This document shows, in pieces, positions 9,146-17,973 of a stretch of 64,000 nucleotides of DNA (its first letter is position 1; every line of letters starts with the position of its first letter). Origin of the DNA: Chitinophagaceae bacterium (GTDB lineage Bacteria > Bacteroidota > Bacteroidia > Chitinophagales > Chitinophagaceae); contig JADKJV010000001.1 in NCBI GenBank assembly GCA_016720825.1, positions 186,001 to 250,000 on the forward strand, given 5' to 3'. The notes beneath the pieces were generated by a model. That model searched no databases and was not told the DNA's origin. It worked only from the letters and a program-made list of their open reading frames with translations. Made by a program: the position numbers and the translations under genes.

Positions 9146-9706
9146 TCAGCCTTTGAATAATTCCAGCGAACAGTTCACATTAATAGAAGCAATCTTGGCC
9201 ACTTTATCAGAAACCAGTCCGGGAATAGAAATTTTATAATCTTCGAGTTTAACCGGGAAATCGGCCACAGCACTGATCTTGCCGCCCTGGATAACAATTT
9301 TGCCATCCACTGTTACATCGTGGGTTTCACCATGGATCGTCATTTTGCCGGTCACCTTTACTGCATACGTGCCGTCTTTGGTATAGTCAACCGCTGCATT
9401 ATTGGTAATGGTTCCCTTGAATTCAGCACGGGGGTATTTATCACTCTCCACATAATTCTCGTTGAAATGTTCTTCCATCAGTGCCCTTTCAAATTCAAAT
9501 CCTTTCATCAGCGCTACAAACTGAAGTGCACCTGATTTTGTATCAATCACACAGGTTGCTGTGCGGTTAACACCAGTCACTTTCTCGGGAGAAGATGGCG
9601 TTGTAGCATTAAAAGTTATTTTACCGGCCTTGGTAAAATATTTCTGGCTTTGTGCACCCGTGAAGAGCATGAGCCCCAGGGTAAGCATGAATAATCGGTT
9701 TTTCAT
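9146..9706 (-). CDS. YceI-family periplasmic lipocalin-like protein
   Basis: The 186-residue protein has a signal peptide (MKNRLFMLTLGLMLFTGAQSQ) and the YceI fold: ITFNATTPSSPEKVTGVNRTATCVIDTKSGALQF, the block ALMEEHFNENYVESDKYPRAEFKG (typical YceI FxxxxMxxHFnxxYlESdkyP), and KMTIHGETHDVTVDGKI. Family members bind polyisoprenoid lipids in a lipocalin-like barrel. It sits mid-operon between an OB-fold protein and a DUF5777 barrel, flanked further out by cytochrome-like proteins. A quinone or isoprenoid ligand is plausible but inferred. Confidence 0.85.
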   Translation of the reverse strand: MKNRLFMLTLGLMLFTGAQSQKYFTKAGKITFNATTPSSPEKVTGVNRTATCVIDTKSGALQFVALMKGFEFERALMEEHFNENYVESDKYPRAEFKGTITNNAAVDYTKDGTYAVKVTGKMTIHGETHDVTVDGKIVIQGGKISAVADFPVKLEDYKISIPGLVSDKVAKIASINVNCSLELFKG

Positions 9707-9732
9707 TGTACTTGCGTTTTGTTGGTGAGTGT

Positions 9733-10188
9733 TTATTTGTTTTTGTCTAATACTGATCTTACAAGGATCACATCTGATCCCAGCATTTCATCCGGGTTAA
9801 AACCGGAACAGATGCCTTTCATGGCGATTGTTTCACCGCGTTTCAGTCCGGCAGCTTCCTGGTTATGTACGCTGTCCATACTCAGCCTGACGGATGATAA
9901 TGAACTTGTATCACCCAGCACTACAGAATAAAATCCTGCTTCATCTTTGATGAGTTCCTTCACCATGCCTTCTACTTTCAGTACTTTATCCCAGTACTTG
10001 CTGTTGGAGGCAGCTTCATTTTTTTCAAATTCGCTGATCAGGGCTGTGGCCTGAACGGTATAAGCAGGTTTTATTTTCGCTGTATCCTTGTGGGTGCGGT
10101 AAAATTCCTTGTAGAAATAAAAGCCCACACCGGCCAGGACTAACACTGCGACGCCTGCTATGCGCCAAATGATTTTTTTCTTTCTCAT
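9733..10188 (-). CDS. membrane-anchored OB-fold (tRNA_anti-like) protein
   Basis: The 151-residue protein starts with a basic stretch and one transmembrane helix (IIWRIAGVAVLVLAGVGFYFYK), followed by a domain of about 115 residues. That domain contains ALISEFEKNEAASNSKYWDKVLKVEG and later strands ending IAMKGICSGFNPDEMLGSDVILVRSVL. These are hallmarks of the tRNA_anti-like OB-fold lipoprotein/membrane family of Bacteroidota. The role is unknown. It is 17 bp downstream of the cytochrome lipoprotein gene and 26 bp upstream of the YceI gene, so it is co-transcribed with them. Confidence 0.75.
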   Translation of the reverse strand: MRKKKIIWRIAGVAVLVLAGVGFYFYKEFYRTHKDTAKIKPAYTVQATALISEFEKNEAASNSKYWDKVLKVEGMVKELIKDEAGFYSVVLGDTSSLSSVRLSMDSVHNQEAAGLKRGETIAMKGICSGFNPDEMLGSDVILVRSVLDKNK

Positions 10189-10205
10189 ACTGGTGGTTTT
10201 AAATG

Positions 10206-10586
10206 TTAATTATTAAGCATGCCGGAATTAATCCATTTCCGGATAACTGCCAATTGACAATCCGTCATTTTAGAAGTGCCTTCAGGCATTGGAACATAAC
10301 CGGATGCATGGTCAATACTGCCCCAGAGTTTACCGTTCAGGGCAATGGCCTTGTCAGACGCATACGTTCCCATCTGTATATTACCGGAAGGGGTATTACC
10401 TGCATGGCAATTGTAACAGAGGTTCGTAAAAATGGGGACTACCTTTTGGGTGTACGAAACTGTACCTGTAGAATCAGTGCATCCCGCACTGCTGTTGGCA
10501 TAGAGCAACTGCTCTTTATCATAATAACAGGATTGGATTCCGGCCATGAGTCCGCAGGCCAGTAAGACAATGAGAAATCTGCTCAT
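10206..10586 (-). CDS. cytochrome-c-like lipoprotein (CXXCH)
   Basis: The 126-residue protein begins MSRFLIVLLACGLMAGIQSCYYD, giving a plausible lipoprotein with Cys at residue 20. A monoheme domain follows: VPIFTNLCYNCH carries the CXXCH heme-binding motif, YVPMPEG supplies a candidate distal Met, and LAVIRKWINSGML forms the terminal helix. The same layout (heme motif, MP motif, terminal I..WI..G helix) occurs at the C-terminus of the SprB-repeat protein at the other end of this operon. It is the first gene of the operon. The electron-transfer role is inferred from the heme motif. Confidence 0.8.
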   Translation of the reverse strand: MSRFLIVLLACGLMAGIQSCYYDKEQLLYANSSAGCTDSTGTVSYTQKVVPIFTNLCYNCHAGNTPSGNIQMGTYASDKAIALNGKLWGSIDHASGYVPMPEGTSKMTDCQLAVIRKWINSGMLNN

Positions 10587-10713
10587 AGGTATAATTATTA
10601 TAGATGTATGCCAGTTTACTCCTGTTCACCATGCATACAGGTATGCTGGTTTACGGGACGACTGGTCCGTTAAAAAATCTTGTTCAACTCAGGTGAAATG
10701 GGGGGAACGTGGT

Positions 10714-11103
10714 TCAGGCTGCTTTTGGAGGCTGTAAATATAGATTCACATGCTCTGAAGCTTTACGCTGCGGTATATAAGTGCTTATTGCAGCTACTGG
10801 AATGGGATAGTTATTTATAACGTGTTCAGCAACTTCAATTTTGGCAACGACAAAACCAACATGGTTTTGCTGCTGGTGTCTGAAGGGGAGTTTTCGGTCG
10901 AGGTTATCGTCGGAACTGGTTCCGTCGTCACCGCCATAGTGCTGTTCCAGGAAAGTAAAAAATCCTAGATCCGGATTAATTTCCCGGTGCTGGAAATAAT
11001 GCGATAACAACTTGGGCATGCTAAGTAACTGACTGAGTTCAGTATGAGCAATAATATGTATTGCCAGGAGCCCTATCGTGTATATTTTACGCACCAGTGA
11101 CAC
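10714..11103 (-). CDS. small conserved-type protein with acidic His/Asp motif, function unknown
   Basis: The 129-residue protein starts with a hydrophobic stretch (IYTIGLLAIHIIAHTEL), which could be a signal or anchor. The middle contains HYFQHREINPDLGFFTFLEQHYGGDDGTSSDDNLDRKLPF, rich in His and Asp. I recognise the pattern of short Bacteroidota proteins that pair with transport genes but cannot name the family. It is 127 bp upstream of the cytochrome operon and 89 bp downstream of the AraC gene, all on the minus strand, so it may belong to that regulon. Metal binding by the His/Asp cluster is possible but untested. Confidence 0.55.
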   Translation of the reverse strand: MSLVRKIYTIGLLAIHIIAHTELSQLLSMPKLLSHYFQHREINPDLGFFTFLEQHYGGDDGTSSDDNLDRKLPFRHQQQNHVGFVVAKIEVAEHVINNYPIPVAAISTYIPQRKASEHVNLYLQPPKAA

Positions 11104-11192
11104 AAATAAACAAATATGATGCCATAGTGAGGCAACCTTTTGCCAAAAAAATCGATCTGGCGGGTAAAATTTGAGTACTTGTTCCCGGTCAA

Positions 11193-12179
11193 CTACGCTG
11201 AATTACGAAGCAGGAGTTCGCAGGGTTTTAACCCGGTGTGCTTTTTAAAAGCAGTGGAAAAATGCGAAATGGAAGAATAACCCAGTAACATAGATACTTC
11301 AGTGACACTGAGGCCCTTTTCGTATAACAGGTACTTAGCGTGTTCCATGCGCTGGCTCTGGTAAAAATCGAAAACCGTAGTGCCAAACATTTCCCGGAAA
11401 CCTTTTTTCAGGTAACATTCATTGATGGCTACTTTCCGGCTTAGTTCTTTTATGGTGATGGGTTCACCAATATGTTGTACGAGGATTTCGCGTGCCTTTG
11501 TAATCTTCTCACGGTCAGCCTCATTGGCTAAAAACTTGCAGTTGATCGTATCAATTTGTTTTTCACCAAGCATACAATCCAGGCTGTATAACAACAGCAT
11601 CTGGGTCTGGGCATTGATGAAAATATTTTCGAGACTGTCAGAATAAGAATGATTCAGCAGGTTTTCCAGCACCATCCTGGTCTTACCACACAGCGGCAGG
11701 CTTTTGCTGAAAGTCGAACCATGTTTGAAATTCAGGATATCATCCGTCAGCGCTGTTTCACTTTTGCGGGGTTTGATATACTGGCTGAGCTGGGCAGGGG
11801 AAAAACGGAAACTCACCAGATCCAGGCTATCCATTCTTTCCGTACAATTTTTAGATGCCCCGAATTGACACATATCACATTCAGTATCTTTTTTCCGGCA
11901 GTATACATTCCCGCTCACACAAAACTGGAGCTCCAGGTAATTGGCTGCAGGCTCGCTTTTTACGTAGTGATAGGTAATCATGCCCCTGTCCTCCATATTC
12001 CACATTGCATTGCGGTGGAAACGGCGGATGGAATACTGCACTGAGTTAGGTATCTGCTGTTGCTTTTCCTGTAAAAGCACCAGTTCACCCTGCATCATGT
12101 TTTGCGGTAAAACCATGTTTAATATGTCCGGGGTAGTATGCACGAAAGACAAATTTACTGATAAGGGGTCATTTTTCAC
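11193..12179 (-). CDS. AraC-family transcriptional regulator with Cys-rich sensor region
   Basis: The 328-residue protein has a C-terminal double helix-turn-helix domain (about residues 225-325) with AraC hallmarks: EPITIKELSRKVAINECYLKKGFREMFGTTVFDFYQSQRMEHAKYLL, then VTEVSMLLGYSSISHFSTAFKKHTGLKP. The N-terminal domain carries five closely spaced cysteines (C87, C94, C101, C104, C112; spacing x6, x6, x2, x7). This suggests a metal, Fe-S or redox sensor. It lies upstream of the small protein and the cytochrome operon in the same orientation, and diverges from lpxA. Its targets are unknown; the cytochrome operon and the heme receptor are the obvious candidates. Confidence 0.88.
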   Translation of the reverse strand: MKNDPLSVNLSFVHTTPDILNMVLPQNMMQGELVLLQEKQQQIPNSVQYSIRRFHRNAMWNMEDRGMITYHYVKSEPAANYLELQFCVSGNVYCRKKDTECDMCQFGASKNCTERMDSLDLVSFRFSPAQLSQYIKPRKSETALTDDILNFKHGSTFSKSLPLCGKTRMVLENLLNHSYSDSLENIFINAQTQMLLLYSLDCMLGEKQIDTINCKFLANEADREKITKAREILVQHIGEPITIKELSRKVAINECYLKKGFREMFGTTVFDFYQSQRMEHAKYLLYEKGLSVTEVSMLLGYSSISHFSTAFKKHTGLKPCELLLRNSA

Positions 12180-12262
12180 TGTCCAAAACTGCTCAAAACC
12201 GCTGCCTGCCTGAGTTTTAACAAACTATGACCAAAAAAAGTTCAATTTTTAGCCGTAACAAT

Positions 12263-12270
12263 TACCTTTG
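12263..12270 (+). promoter_or_regulatory. lpxA promoter, -7 box TACCTTTG
   Basis: TACCTTTG matches TAnnTTTG exactly and lies 38 bp before the lpxA ATG. The predicted start of transcription falls at about 12277, at the foot of the following hairpin. Confidence 0.6.
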
Positions 12271-12275
12271 CCTCG

Positions 12276-12299
12276 TTCCGCCAAAGGCGGAATTTTTTT
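12276..12299 (+). terminator. terminator-like hairpin in the lpxA leader
   Basis: TTCCGCC and GGCGGAA form a perfect 7-bp stem around an AAA loop, followed by seven T. No plus-strand gene lies upstream for it to terminate, and it sits between the lpxA promoter box and start codon. It may be a 5' stem-loop or attenuator. Confidence 0.55.
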
Positions 12300-12308
12300 A
12301 AAACATCC

Positions 12309-13116
12309 ATGATTCATCCCCACACATACATTCACCCAAACGCACGTTTGGCTACCAACGTGAAGATTGACCCATTTACCGTGATCCACCAGGACGTGGA
12401 AATCGGTGATGGCACCTGGGTGGGTTCCAATGTAACAATTATGGAAGGCGCCCGGATTGGCAAGAACTGCAGGGATTTTCCTTGGTGCAGTTATCGCAGC
12501 TATTCCACAGGATCTTAAATTCCAGGGCGAGTACTCCAATGTTTACATTGGCGATGGCACAACAATCCGTGAATTTGTAACGATCAACCGGGGTACCAAA
12601 GACCGGGATAAGACAGAAGTTGGCAAGAACTGCCTGATCATGGCTTATTGCCACCTGGCACACGACTGCTTTGTGGGTGATAACTGCATCATGAGCAATA
12701 ACACACAGGTGGCTGGTCACGTTACGATTGGTGACTGGGTGATCCTGGGTGGTATGACTGCCGTACACCAGTATGCCAAAATCGGTTCGCATGCTTTTGT
12801 CAGTGGCGGATCACTGGTCAGTAAAGATGTACCTCCTTATATCAAAGCCGGCCGTACACCGCTGAGTTATGCAGGTGTTAACTCAATTGGTTTAAAACGC
12901 CGGGGCTTCAGCATTGAAAGAATCAACCATATCCTGGATATCTACCGCGTGTTATACAACAAAGGCATGAACACGAGCCAGGCGGTTGAATATATCGAAG
13001 AAGAAATGCCGGCCACCGATGAACGCGATGAAATCGTAACCTTTATCCGGGAAAGCGGTAGAGGTATCATTAAACGTTTCACCAAAGGCAATAATGATGA
13101 CGATCTCCCTATCTGA
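12309..13116 (+). CDS. lpxA: acyl-ACP--UDP-N-acetylglucosamine O-acyltransferase (frameshifted)
   Basis: LpxA performs the first step of lipid A synthesis in the cytoplasm. The reading frame opens at 12309 (MIHPHTYIHPNARLATNVKID) and shows hexapeptide (left-handed beta-helix) repeats. It then breaks near 12473, where one extra G in GGG shifts RIFLGAVIAAIPQDLKFQGE out of frame. The frame continues to 13116 with NVYIGDGTTIREFVTINRGT, the catalytic-loop region MAYCHLAHDCFVGDNC (catalytic His in AHD) and NSIGLKRRGF. Length after correction is about 268 residues, normal for the family. LpxA is essential, so the break is probably a sequencing error. The ABC ATPase gene starts inside its last codons, indicating translational coupling. 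Confidence 0.92.
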
Positions 13117-13713
13117 TGCAGGCAAGCGGTTTAACCGCGACTGGATCTTCCGTCATCTCAGTTTTCAATTTGAATCAGAAATTCCTATGCAATCACCGGG
13201 TCAAACGGATCCGGGAAGAGCACATTGCTGCAGGTACTCAGCGGCAGCATGATGGTGAATGAAGGCAAAATTGATTTCGCACTCAATGGCAGGAACTGCC
13301 CCGTGGAAAACGTATACCGCCATGTTTCCTACTGCGCCCCTTACCTGGAAGTAATAGAAGAAATGACACTGACGGAATTCCTGGAATTCCACGCAGGCTT
13401 TAAACCATTTTTACCCGGCATTGATACCAAACTGATCATCCAGACCCTCGGACTTGAAAAAGCAGTCAACAAACAAATCCGGTATTACTCTTCCGGTATG
13501 AAACAGCGGGTGAAACTGGCACAATGTATTTTCTCCGACAGCAGGATCATATTACTGGATGAGCCTTGTACCAACCTCGACCAGGCAGGGATTGATTTAT
13601 ACCACCAGCTGATTGAACAATATGGTAAAGACAGGCTGATTGTGGTGAGCAGTAATGATGAAGTGGAATACAGGTTCTGCAAGGCTAAGTTGCAGATGAA
13701 TGATTATAAGTAA
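13097..13713 (+). CDS. ABC transporter ATP-binding protein (frameshifted)
   Basis: This compact ATPase of about 206 residues starts with ATG at 13097 (or the adjacent 13094), overlapping the end of lpxA. The first part reads MTISLSDAGKRFNRDWIFRHLSF. One A is missing from the run at 13179-13181. Restoring it yields YAITGSNGSGKSTLL, a perfect Walker A. Downstream are YSSGMKQRVKLAQ (signature motif, SSGM variant), IILLDEPCTNLD (Walker B and D-loop) and an H-loop region where VVVSSNDEVEY shows Asn in place of the usual switch His. No permease gene is adjacent. In Bacteroidota such an ATPase often follows lpxA; the substrate is unknown. Confidence 0.82.
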
Positions 13714-13810
13714 TTACACCCCTCGAGTCCCACACGCAGAGCAGCAGGTTTGCCATTTCCTTTGTTACAATTAATGACGTTTAATTTAATTTACCGCAAC
13801 CATTGAGGAG

Positions 13811-13948
13811 TAGTCAGAATGTCCGTAAGAAGCAGTATGACATGATGAAAAATCTATTACACCTCATTAGTACATGAACGGACCGTAGTGTATTAGATAA
13901 AACGCAGGAATTTCCTGACTTCGGACATCCGGACTCCGGACTTTCCGA
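13811..13948. repeat. intergenic heptad-repeat element (TCCGGAC family)
   Basis: The right arm (13921-13948) reads TCGGACA, TCCGGAC, TCCGGAC, TTTCCGA: four 7-bp units in phase. A degenerate inverted arm AGTCAGAATGTCCG at 13811-13824 matches the reverse complement of the right arm at 12 of 14 positions. It lies between the convergent ABC ATPase and alanine dehydrogenase genes. Confidence 0.5.
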
Positions 13949-13957
13949 TTTGTGTTT

Positions 13958-15172
13958 CTACCGCTGACTGGCAATCAGCAAATTCAGATCTGTATATTTC
14001 AGATCAAACCGCTGGCTGAGGTATAAATTGGTGAGGGCACCTTTGAATAAATAAAGTCCGTGGCGCAGGTGGATCTGGTGCCAGATCAGGTTTTCAAAAC
14101 CGCCTTCTTCGCCGGCTTCGAGTAAAAGGGGCATCAGTACATTGCTGATGGCCTGGGAAGCTGTGCGTGAAAAACCAGAGGGAATATTAGGTACACAGTA
14201 ATGAATAACGCCGTATTTGGTGAATACAGGTAATTCATGGGAAGTAATTTCAGAGGTTTCAAAACAACCGCCGCGGTCAATACTCACATCAATGATTACA
14301 GAACCGGGGCGCATATTGCTCACCATTTCTTCGGTAACCACCATGGGCGTACGGCCGGTTTCCAGAACCTAAAGCACCAACGGCCACTTCGCAGGTTTTA
14401 AGCTGCTTGGCGAGCATACGTGGTTCGATCACTGATGTCCAGAGACGCTGCCCGATATTATTCTGCAGCCTTTTCAGCCGGTACACATTATTGTCGAACA
14501 CTTTTACGGATGCACCGAGTGCGAGGGCCGCGCGGGCAGCATATTCACCTACGATACCGGCACCGATGATAATCACTTTTGTGGGGGCAATACCGGAAAT
14601 GCCACCCAGCAGCACACCTTTACCATGATTGGCAGAGCTGAGGTATTGCGCGGCAATCAGCATGACTGCACTGCCGGCGATTTCGCTCATGCTGCGCACA
14701 ATGGGATATGAATCGGAGTCGTCTTTTAAATTCTCAAAAGAGATCGCTGTGATTTTTTTCTCCATCATCCGCGACAGCACATCCGCTTTCAGTACAGAAA
14801 TATGAATGGGGGATAATATCAGCTGGCCCATTTGCAGCAGGGGCAAATCTTCTTCAATGATGGGTGCACTTTTACAAGTACAGGTGCTTTGAAAACTTCA
14901 GCACGGTCATACACAATTTTAGCGCCTGCTTCACTGTAATCGCGGTCGCGGAAATGCGAGGCTTCACCGGCATTATGTTCCACCACTACCTGGTGGCCGT
15001 TATTGATCAGTACACTGACTGCATCCGGTGTGAGTGCGATACGGTTTTCCTGGAAAGCGATTTCACGGGGAATCCCAATGCTCATCCCTTCAGCCCGGGG
15101 TTTGATATCCAGGGTTTCTTCTAGGGTTTCGTAACTGAATGATGTGCTGATTTTGGGTTTCTGCTGACTCAT
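13958..15172 (-). CDS. ald: alanine dehydrogenase (two frameshifts)
   Basis: NAD-dependent alanine dehydrogenase interconverts L-alanine and pyruvate. Three overlapping frames (15172-14819, 14846-14289, 14344-13958) form one gene of about 404 codons. The N-terminal part has IGIPREIAFQENRIALTPDAV and NGHQVVVEHNAG. A base is missing near 14867; restoring it gives KVAPIIEEDLPLLQMGQLIL. The Rossmann motif GAGIVGEYAARAALALGA follows. The second break is near 14366-14372 (before GRTPMVVTEEMV). The end has GSVIIDVSIDRGGCFETSE and VPNIPS. The gene lies 46 bp downstream of tsaE, a frequent pairing in Bacteroidota. Both breaks fall in conserved blocks, so sequencing error is more likely than decay. Confidence 0.88.
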
Positions 15173-15218
15173 GAATGCTCGGGTTAAATGGCAGGAAGTT
15201 CGGTTTCTATAAAATTAA

Positions 15219-15643
15219 CTAATTCCCGCTGATTACCAGCCTTCTTGTTTCGTTACCCGGGAGGTCAATATGGAAATGCAGGGTCCCCGGCGGAAACAGT
15301 CCGGGTGCTTTTTCAGGCCACTCCACCAGGCAGATATGGTCGCTGTAAAAACAATCTTCCACCCCGGCCCGGATGGCCTCTTCTTCATCTTTCAAACGAT
15401 AGAGGTCAATATGATAGATCTTCCGGGTCTGTCCGGATTCTTCATAATAATATTCATTAATCAGGGAGAAAGTCGGACTGCTCACGGCATCTTTCACGCC
15501 TTTTTGCATACACATGGCATGTACTAGGGTTGTTTTCCGGCACCCATGGAACCATGCAGGGCAATCACCCGGGCACCGGCTGCCTGTTCCCAGCACCAGC
15601 GGGCCACATCATCCAGCTCTGATTTGGTAAAAAGCCTTTCCAT
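15219..15643 (-). CDS. tsaE: tRNA threonylcarbamoyladenosine biosynthesis ATPase TsaE (frameshifted)
   Basis: TsaE is the ATPase that supports t6A37 tRNA modification with TsaB, TsaC and TsaD. The ATG at 15643 starts MERLFTKSELDDVARWCWEQ. One T is missing from the run at 15533-15536 (plus strand). Restoring it gives the P-loop HGSMGAGKTTLVHAMC. Downstream are SSPTFSLINEY (family motif), YHIDLYRL and LVEWPEKAPG. The corrected length, about 142 residues, is typical. Because tsaE is essential in most bacteria, I read the break as an artefact. It is the first gene of a two-gene unit with ald. Confidence 0.9.
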
Positions 15644-15721
15644 AATGCAAATTTAACCGGATATAGCAACCATGTTGTAAACATATTCCGCTTTCCATGA
15701 ACGCCGCCCGTTTCCCTCCGG

Positions 15722-15729
15722 TAATTTTG
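15722..15729 (+). promoter_or_regulatory. copper P-ATPase promoter, -7 box TAATTTTG
   Basis: TAATTTTG matches TAnnTTTG and lies 26 bp before the ATG at 15756, in the region divergent from tsaE. No convincing -33 element was seen, and no MerR- or CsoR-type operator is obvious. Confidence 0.55.
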
Positions 15730-15755
15730 CATAATACCCAAGCAGCCGATTCATT

Positions 15756-17897
15756 ATGGAAACAATACAGTGGAAAGTGGAAGGCATGGATTGTAACACC
15801 TGCGCCATCCACATTCACAAATACCTGGAAAAACAAGGCATGAAAAATGTCAAAGTGAATTTCGCCACCGGCGATGTGCTCTTTGACGCAGCCACCACCC
15901 CCGGCGAAAAAATTGCCAAAGGCATTGCCGACCTCGGTTATACCGTGGTTGACCAGGCCCATGCGGCGGCTGATCACCATCACGATCATAGCAAAGGATT
16001 CCTGGGCACACAGGGACAACGGTTTTTATTCTGCCTCCCCTTTACGGCAATATTGCTCCTGCATATGATTCCGGCGCTGCATCACCAGCCTGCTTTCCAC
16101 TGGCTGATGGATCCCTGGATTCAGATGCTCGTTACCCTGCCGGTATTCATACTGGGTATGATCGTATTCGGCAAAAGCGCCTGGAAAAGCCTGCGCAATA
16201 AGATGCCAAACATGAACGTGCTGATTGCCCTCGGTGCAGTAGCATCATTCGGGTATAGTTTATACGGCACACTCACCGGACAGGCCCAGCAATATCTTTT
16301 TTACGAAACAACAGCCACCATCATCACACTGGTCTTCCTGGGGAATTACCTGGAAGATGCATCAATCGCTTCCACGCAAAGAGCCCTGAATAAACTGGCG
16401 CGGAACCAGAAAGTGATGGCCAATATGATTGCCTTTGATGATGAACACCGCGAGCAGATCTTCCAGGTGGAAAATACACAGCTGCGTGTGGGTGATCTGC
16501 TGCTGATCAAAAGCGGTGAACAGGTTCCGATTGATGCAAAAATTTTATGGGGTGAAGCCAGGGTGAATGAAGCGATCATTTCCGGAGAGAGCGTGCCGGT
16601 ACATAAAGGCCCCAAAGATGTATTGATCGGCGGCAGCATCCTGCAGGATGGTACTATTAAAGCGATTGTAACCGCTGTAGGAAATGATACCGTGTTATCC
16701 GGTATCCTCAACATGGTGAAAAAAGCGCAGGGTGAAAAACCACCCATGCAGTTGCTCGCTGATAAAATCAGCGGCATATTTATTCCTGTTGTACTGGGTA
16801 TCGCCGGCATTACGGTACTGGTAAACTGGCTGGTCCTGCAGGAATTTACGCCTTCCCTGATGCGCGGTATTGCAGTGCTGGTGATTGCCTGCCCCTGTGC
16901 TATGGGACTGGCCACGCCGGCAGCCATTGCTGTTGGACTGGGTCGTGCAGCCAAAACGGGGATCCTGTTCCGTAATGCCACGAGCCTTGAATTATTCAAG
17001 AATATTTCCCAGGTTGTATTCGATAAAACCGGAACACTCACAACCGGGAAATTCCAGCTGAAGGCTTTTCAGAACCTTGACAACTCCATGCGTGAGGAAG
17101 ATTTCAAAAAAACAGTTTACTCCATGGAGAAATTTTCCAATCACCCGCTGGCTAAAGCCATCAGTGCAGAATGGAAAACAAAAGATGAACTCCGCTGGAA
17201 AAAAATCGAGGAAATAAAAGGCATGGGCATGAAAGCCCTCGATGCGGAAGGGAATACATGGATTGCCGGTTCATTTGGGTTTGTAAAAGAATTTACAAAC
17301 GATGATACCCACAATGTATATATTCTTAAAAACGAAAAACTCGCCGGCTGGATTGATGTAAGCGATGAAACCAGGCCGGAAGCCAAACAGGTAATCAGTT
17401 ACCTGCAGGGCCGCGGCATTAAAACCATCCTGCTGAGCGGTGATAAAAAAGAAACCTGCGATAGGCTGGCTGCAGAACTGGGTATTGAAACGGTATATGC
17501 GGAACAAAGTCCTGCCGAGAAGCTGGCCAAAGTGGAAGAACTGGATAATGCAGGCCCCGTAGCCATGGTGGGTGATGGTATCAACGATGCACCGGCCCTG
17601 GCCAAAGCCACGATCGGTATTTCCATGAGTGATGCCACACAGGTGGCTGTGGAAAGCGCACAGGTTGTGTTGATGAATCATGGCTTGCAGCATCTCCCCG
17701 AAGCACTGGGCCTGGGTAAGCATACTTATATCACGATCCGCCAGAATCTATTCTGGGCCTTTGCCTATAACGTAATAGCAATACCTGTTGCTGCACTTGG
17801 TTATTTAAGACCTGAATTCGGTGCATTGGTAATGGGATTGAGTGATGTGGTTCTTGCCGTGAATTCTGCCCGACTGTTTATCAAAAAAGTAACCTGA
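15756..17897 (+). CDS. copA: heavy-metal (copper) translocating P-type ATPase
   Basis: The 713-residue inner-membrane pump carries one N-terminal HMA domain with the metal motif C13-N-T-C16, then a His-rich linker (HAAADHHHDHSKG) and eight predicted transmembrane helices. The actuator region contains ISGESVP, the ion site is CPC in ACPCAMGLATP (about residue 376), and the phosphorylation motif is DKTGTLTTGK (about residue 423). SNHPLAKA is the HP motif, and GDGINDAPALAKA closes the P-domain. CPC with a CXXC HMA indicates Cu+ export, but the TM8 region reads MGLSDVV rather than the classic MxxSS. No copper regulator or chaperone gene is adjacent. Confidence 0.9.
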   Translation: METIQWKVEGMDCNTCAIHIHKYLEKQGMKNVKVNFATGDVLFDAATTPGEKIAKGIADLGYTVVDQAHAAADHHHDHSKGFLGTQGQRFLFCLPFTAILLLHMIPALHHQPAFHWLMDPWIQMLVTLPVFILGMIVFGKSAWKSLRNKMPNMNVLIALGAVASFGYSLYGTLTGQAQQYLFYETTATIITLVFLGNYLEDASIASTQRALNKLARNQKVMANMIAFDDEHREQIFQVENTQLRVGDLLLIKSGEQVPIDAKILWGEARVNEAIISGESVPVHKGPKDVLIGGSILQDGTIKAIVTAVGNDTVLSGILNMVKKAQGEKPPMQLLADKISGIFIPVVLGIAGITVLVNWLVLQEFTPSLMRGIAVLVIACPCAMGLATPAAIAVGLGRAAKTGILFRNATSLELFKNISQVVFDKTGTLTTGKFQLKAFQNLDNSMREEDFKKTVYSMEKFSNHPLAKAISAEWKTKDELRWKKIEEIKGMGMKALDAEGNTWIAGSFGFVKEFTNDDTHNVYILKNEKLAGWIDVSDETRPEAKQVISYLQGRGIKTILLSGDKKETCDRLAAELGIETVYAEQSPAEKLAKVEELDNAGPVAMVGDGINDAPALAKATIGISMSDATQVAVESAQVVLMNHGLQHLPEALGLGKHTYITIRQNLFWAFAYNVIAIPVAALGYLRPEFGALVMGLSDVVLAVNSARLFIKKVT

Positions 17898-17973
17898 GTT
17901 TTTTAACCGTTTTATGATTCAGTCAGGGGAATAATCCGGTAAGAAGGATTAATTTCAGTGTTCAAAGTCAGGC

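Noticed and set aside
12460..12480. Programmed frameshifting in lpxA and other split genes
   Set aside because: No slippery heptamer with a downstream pseudoknot is seen, and many unrelated genes are affected in the same way.
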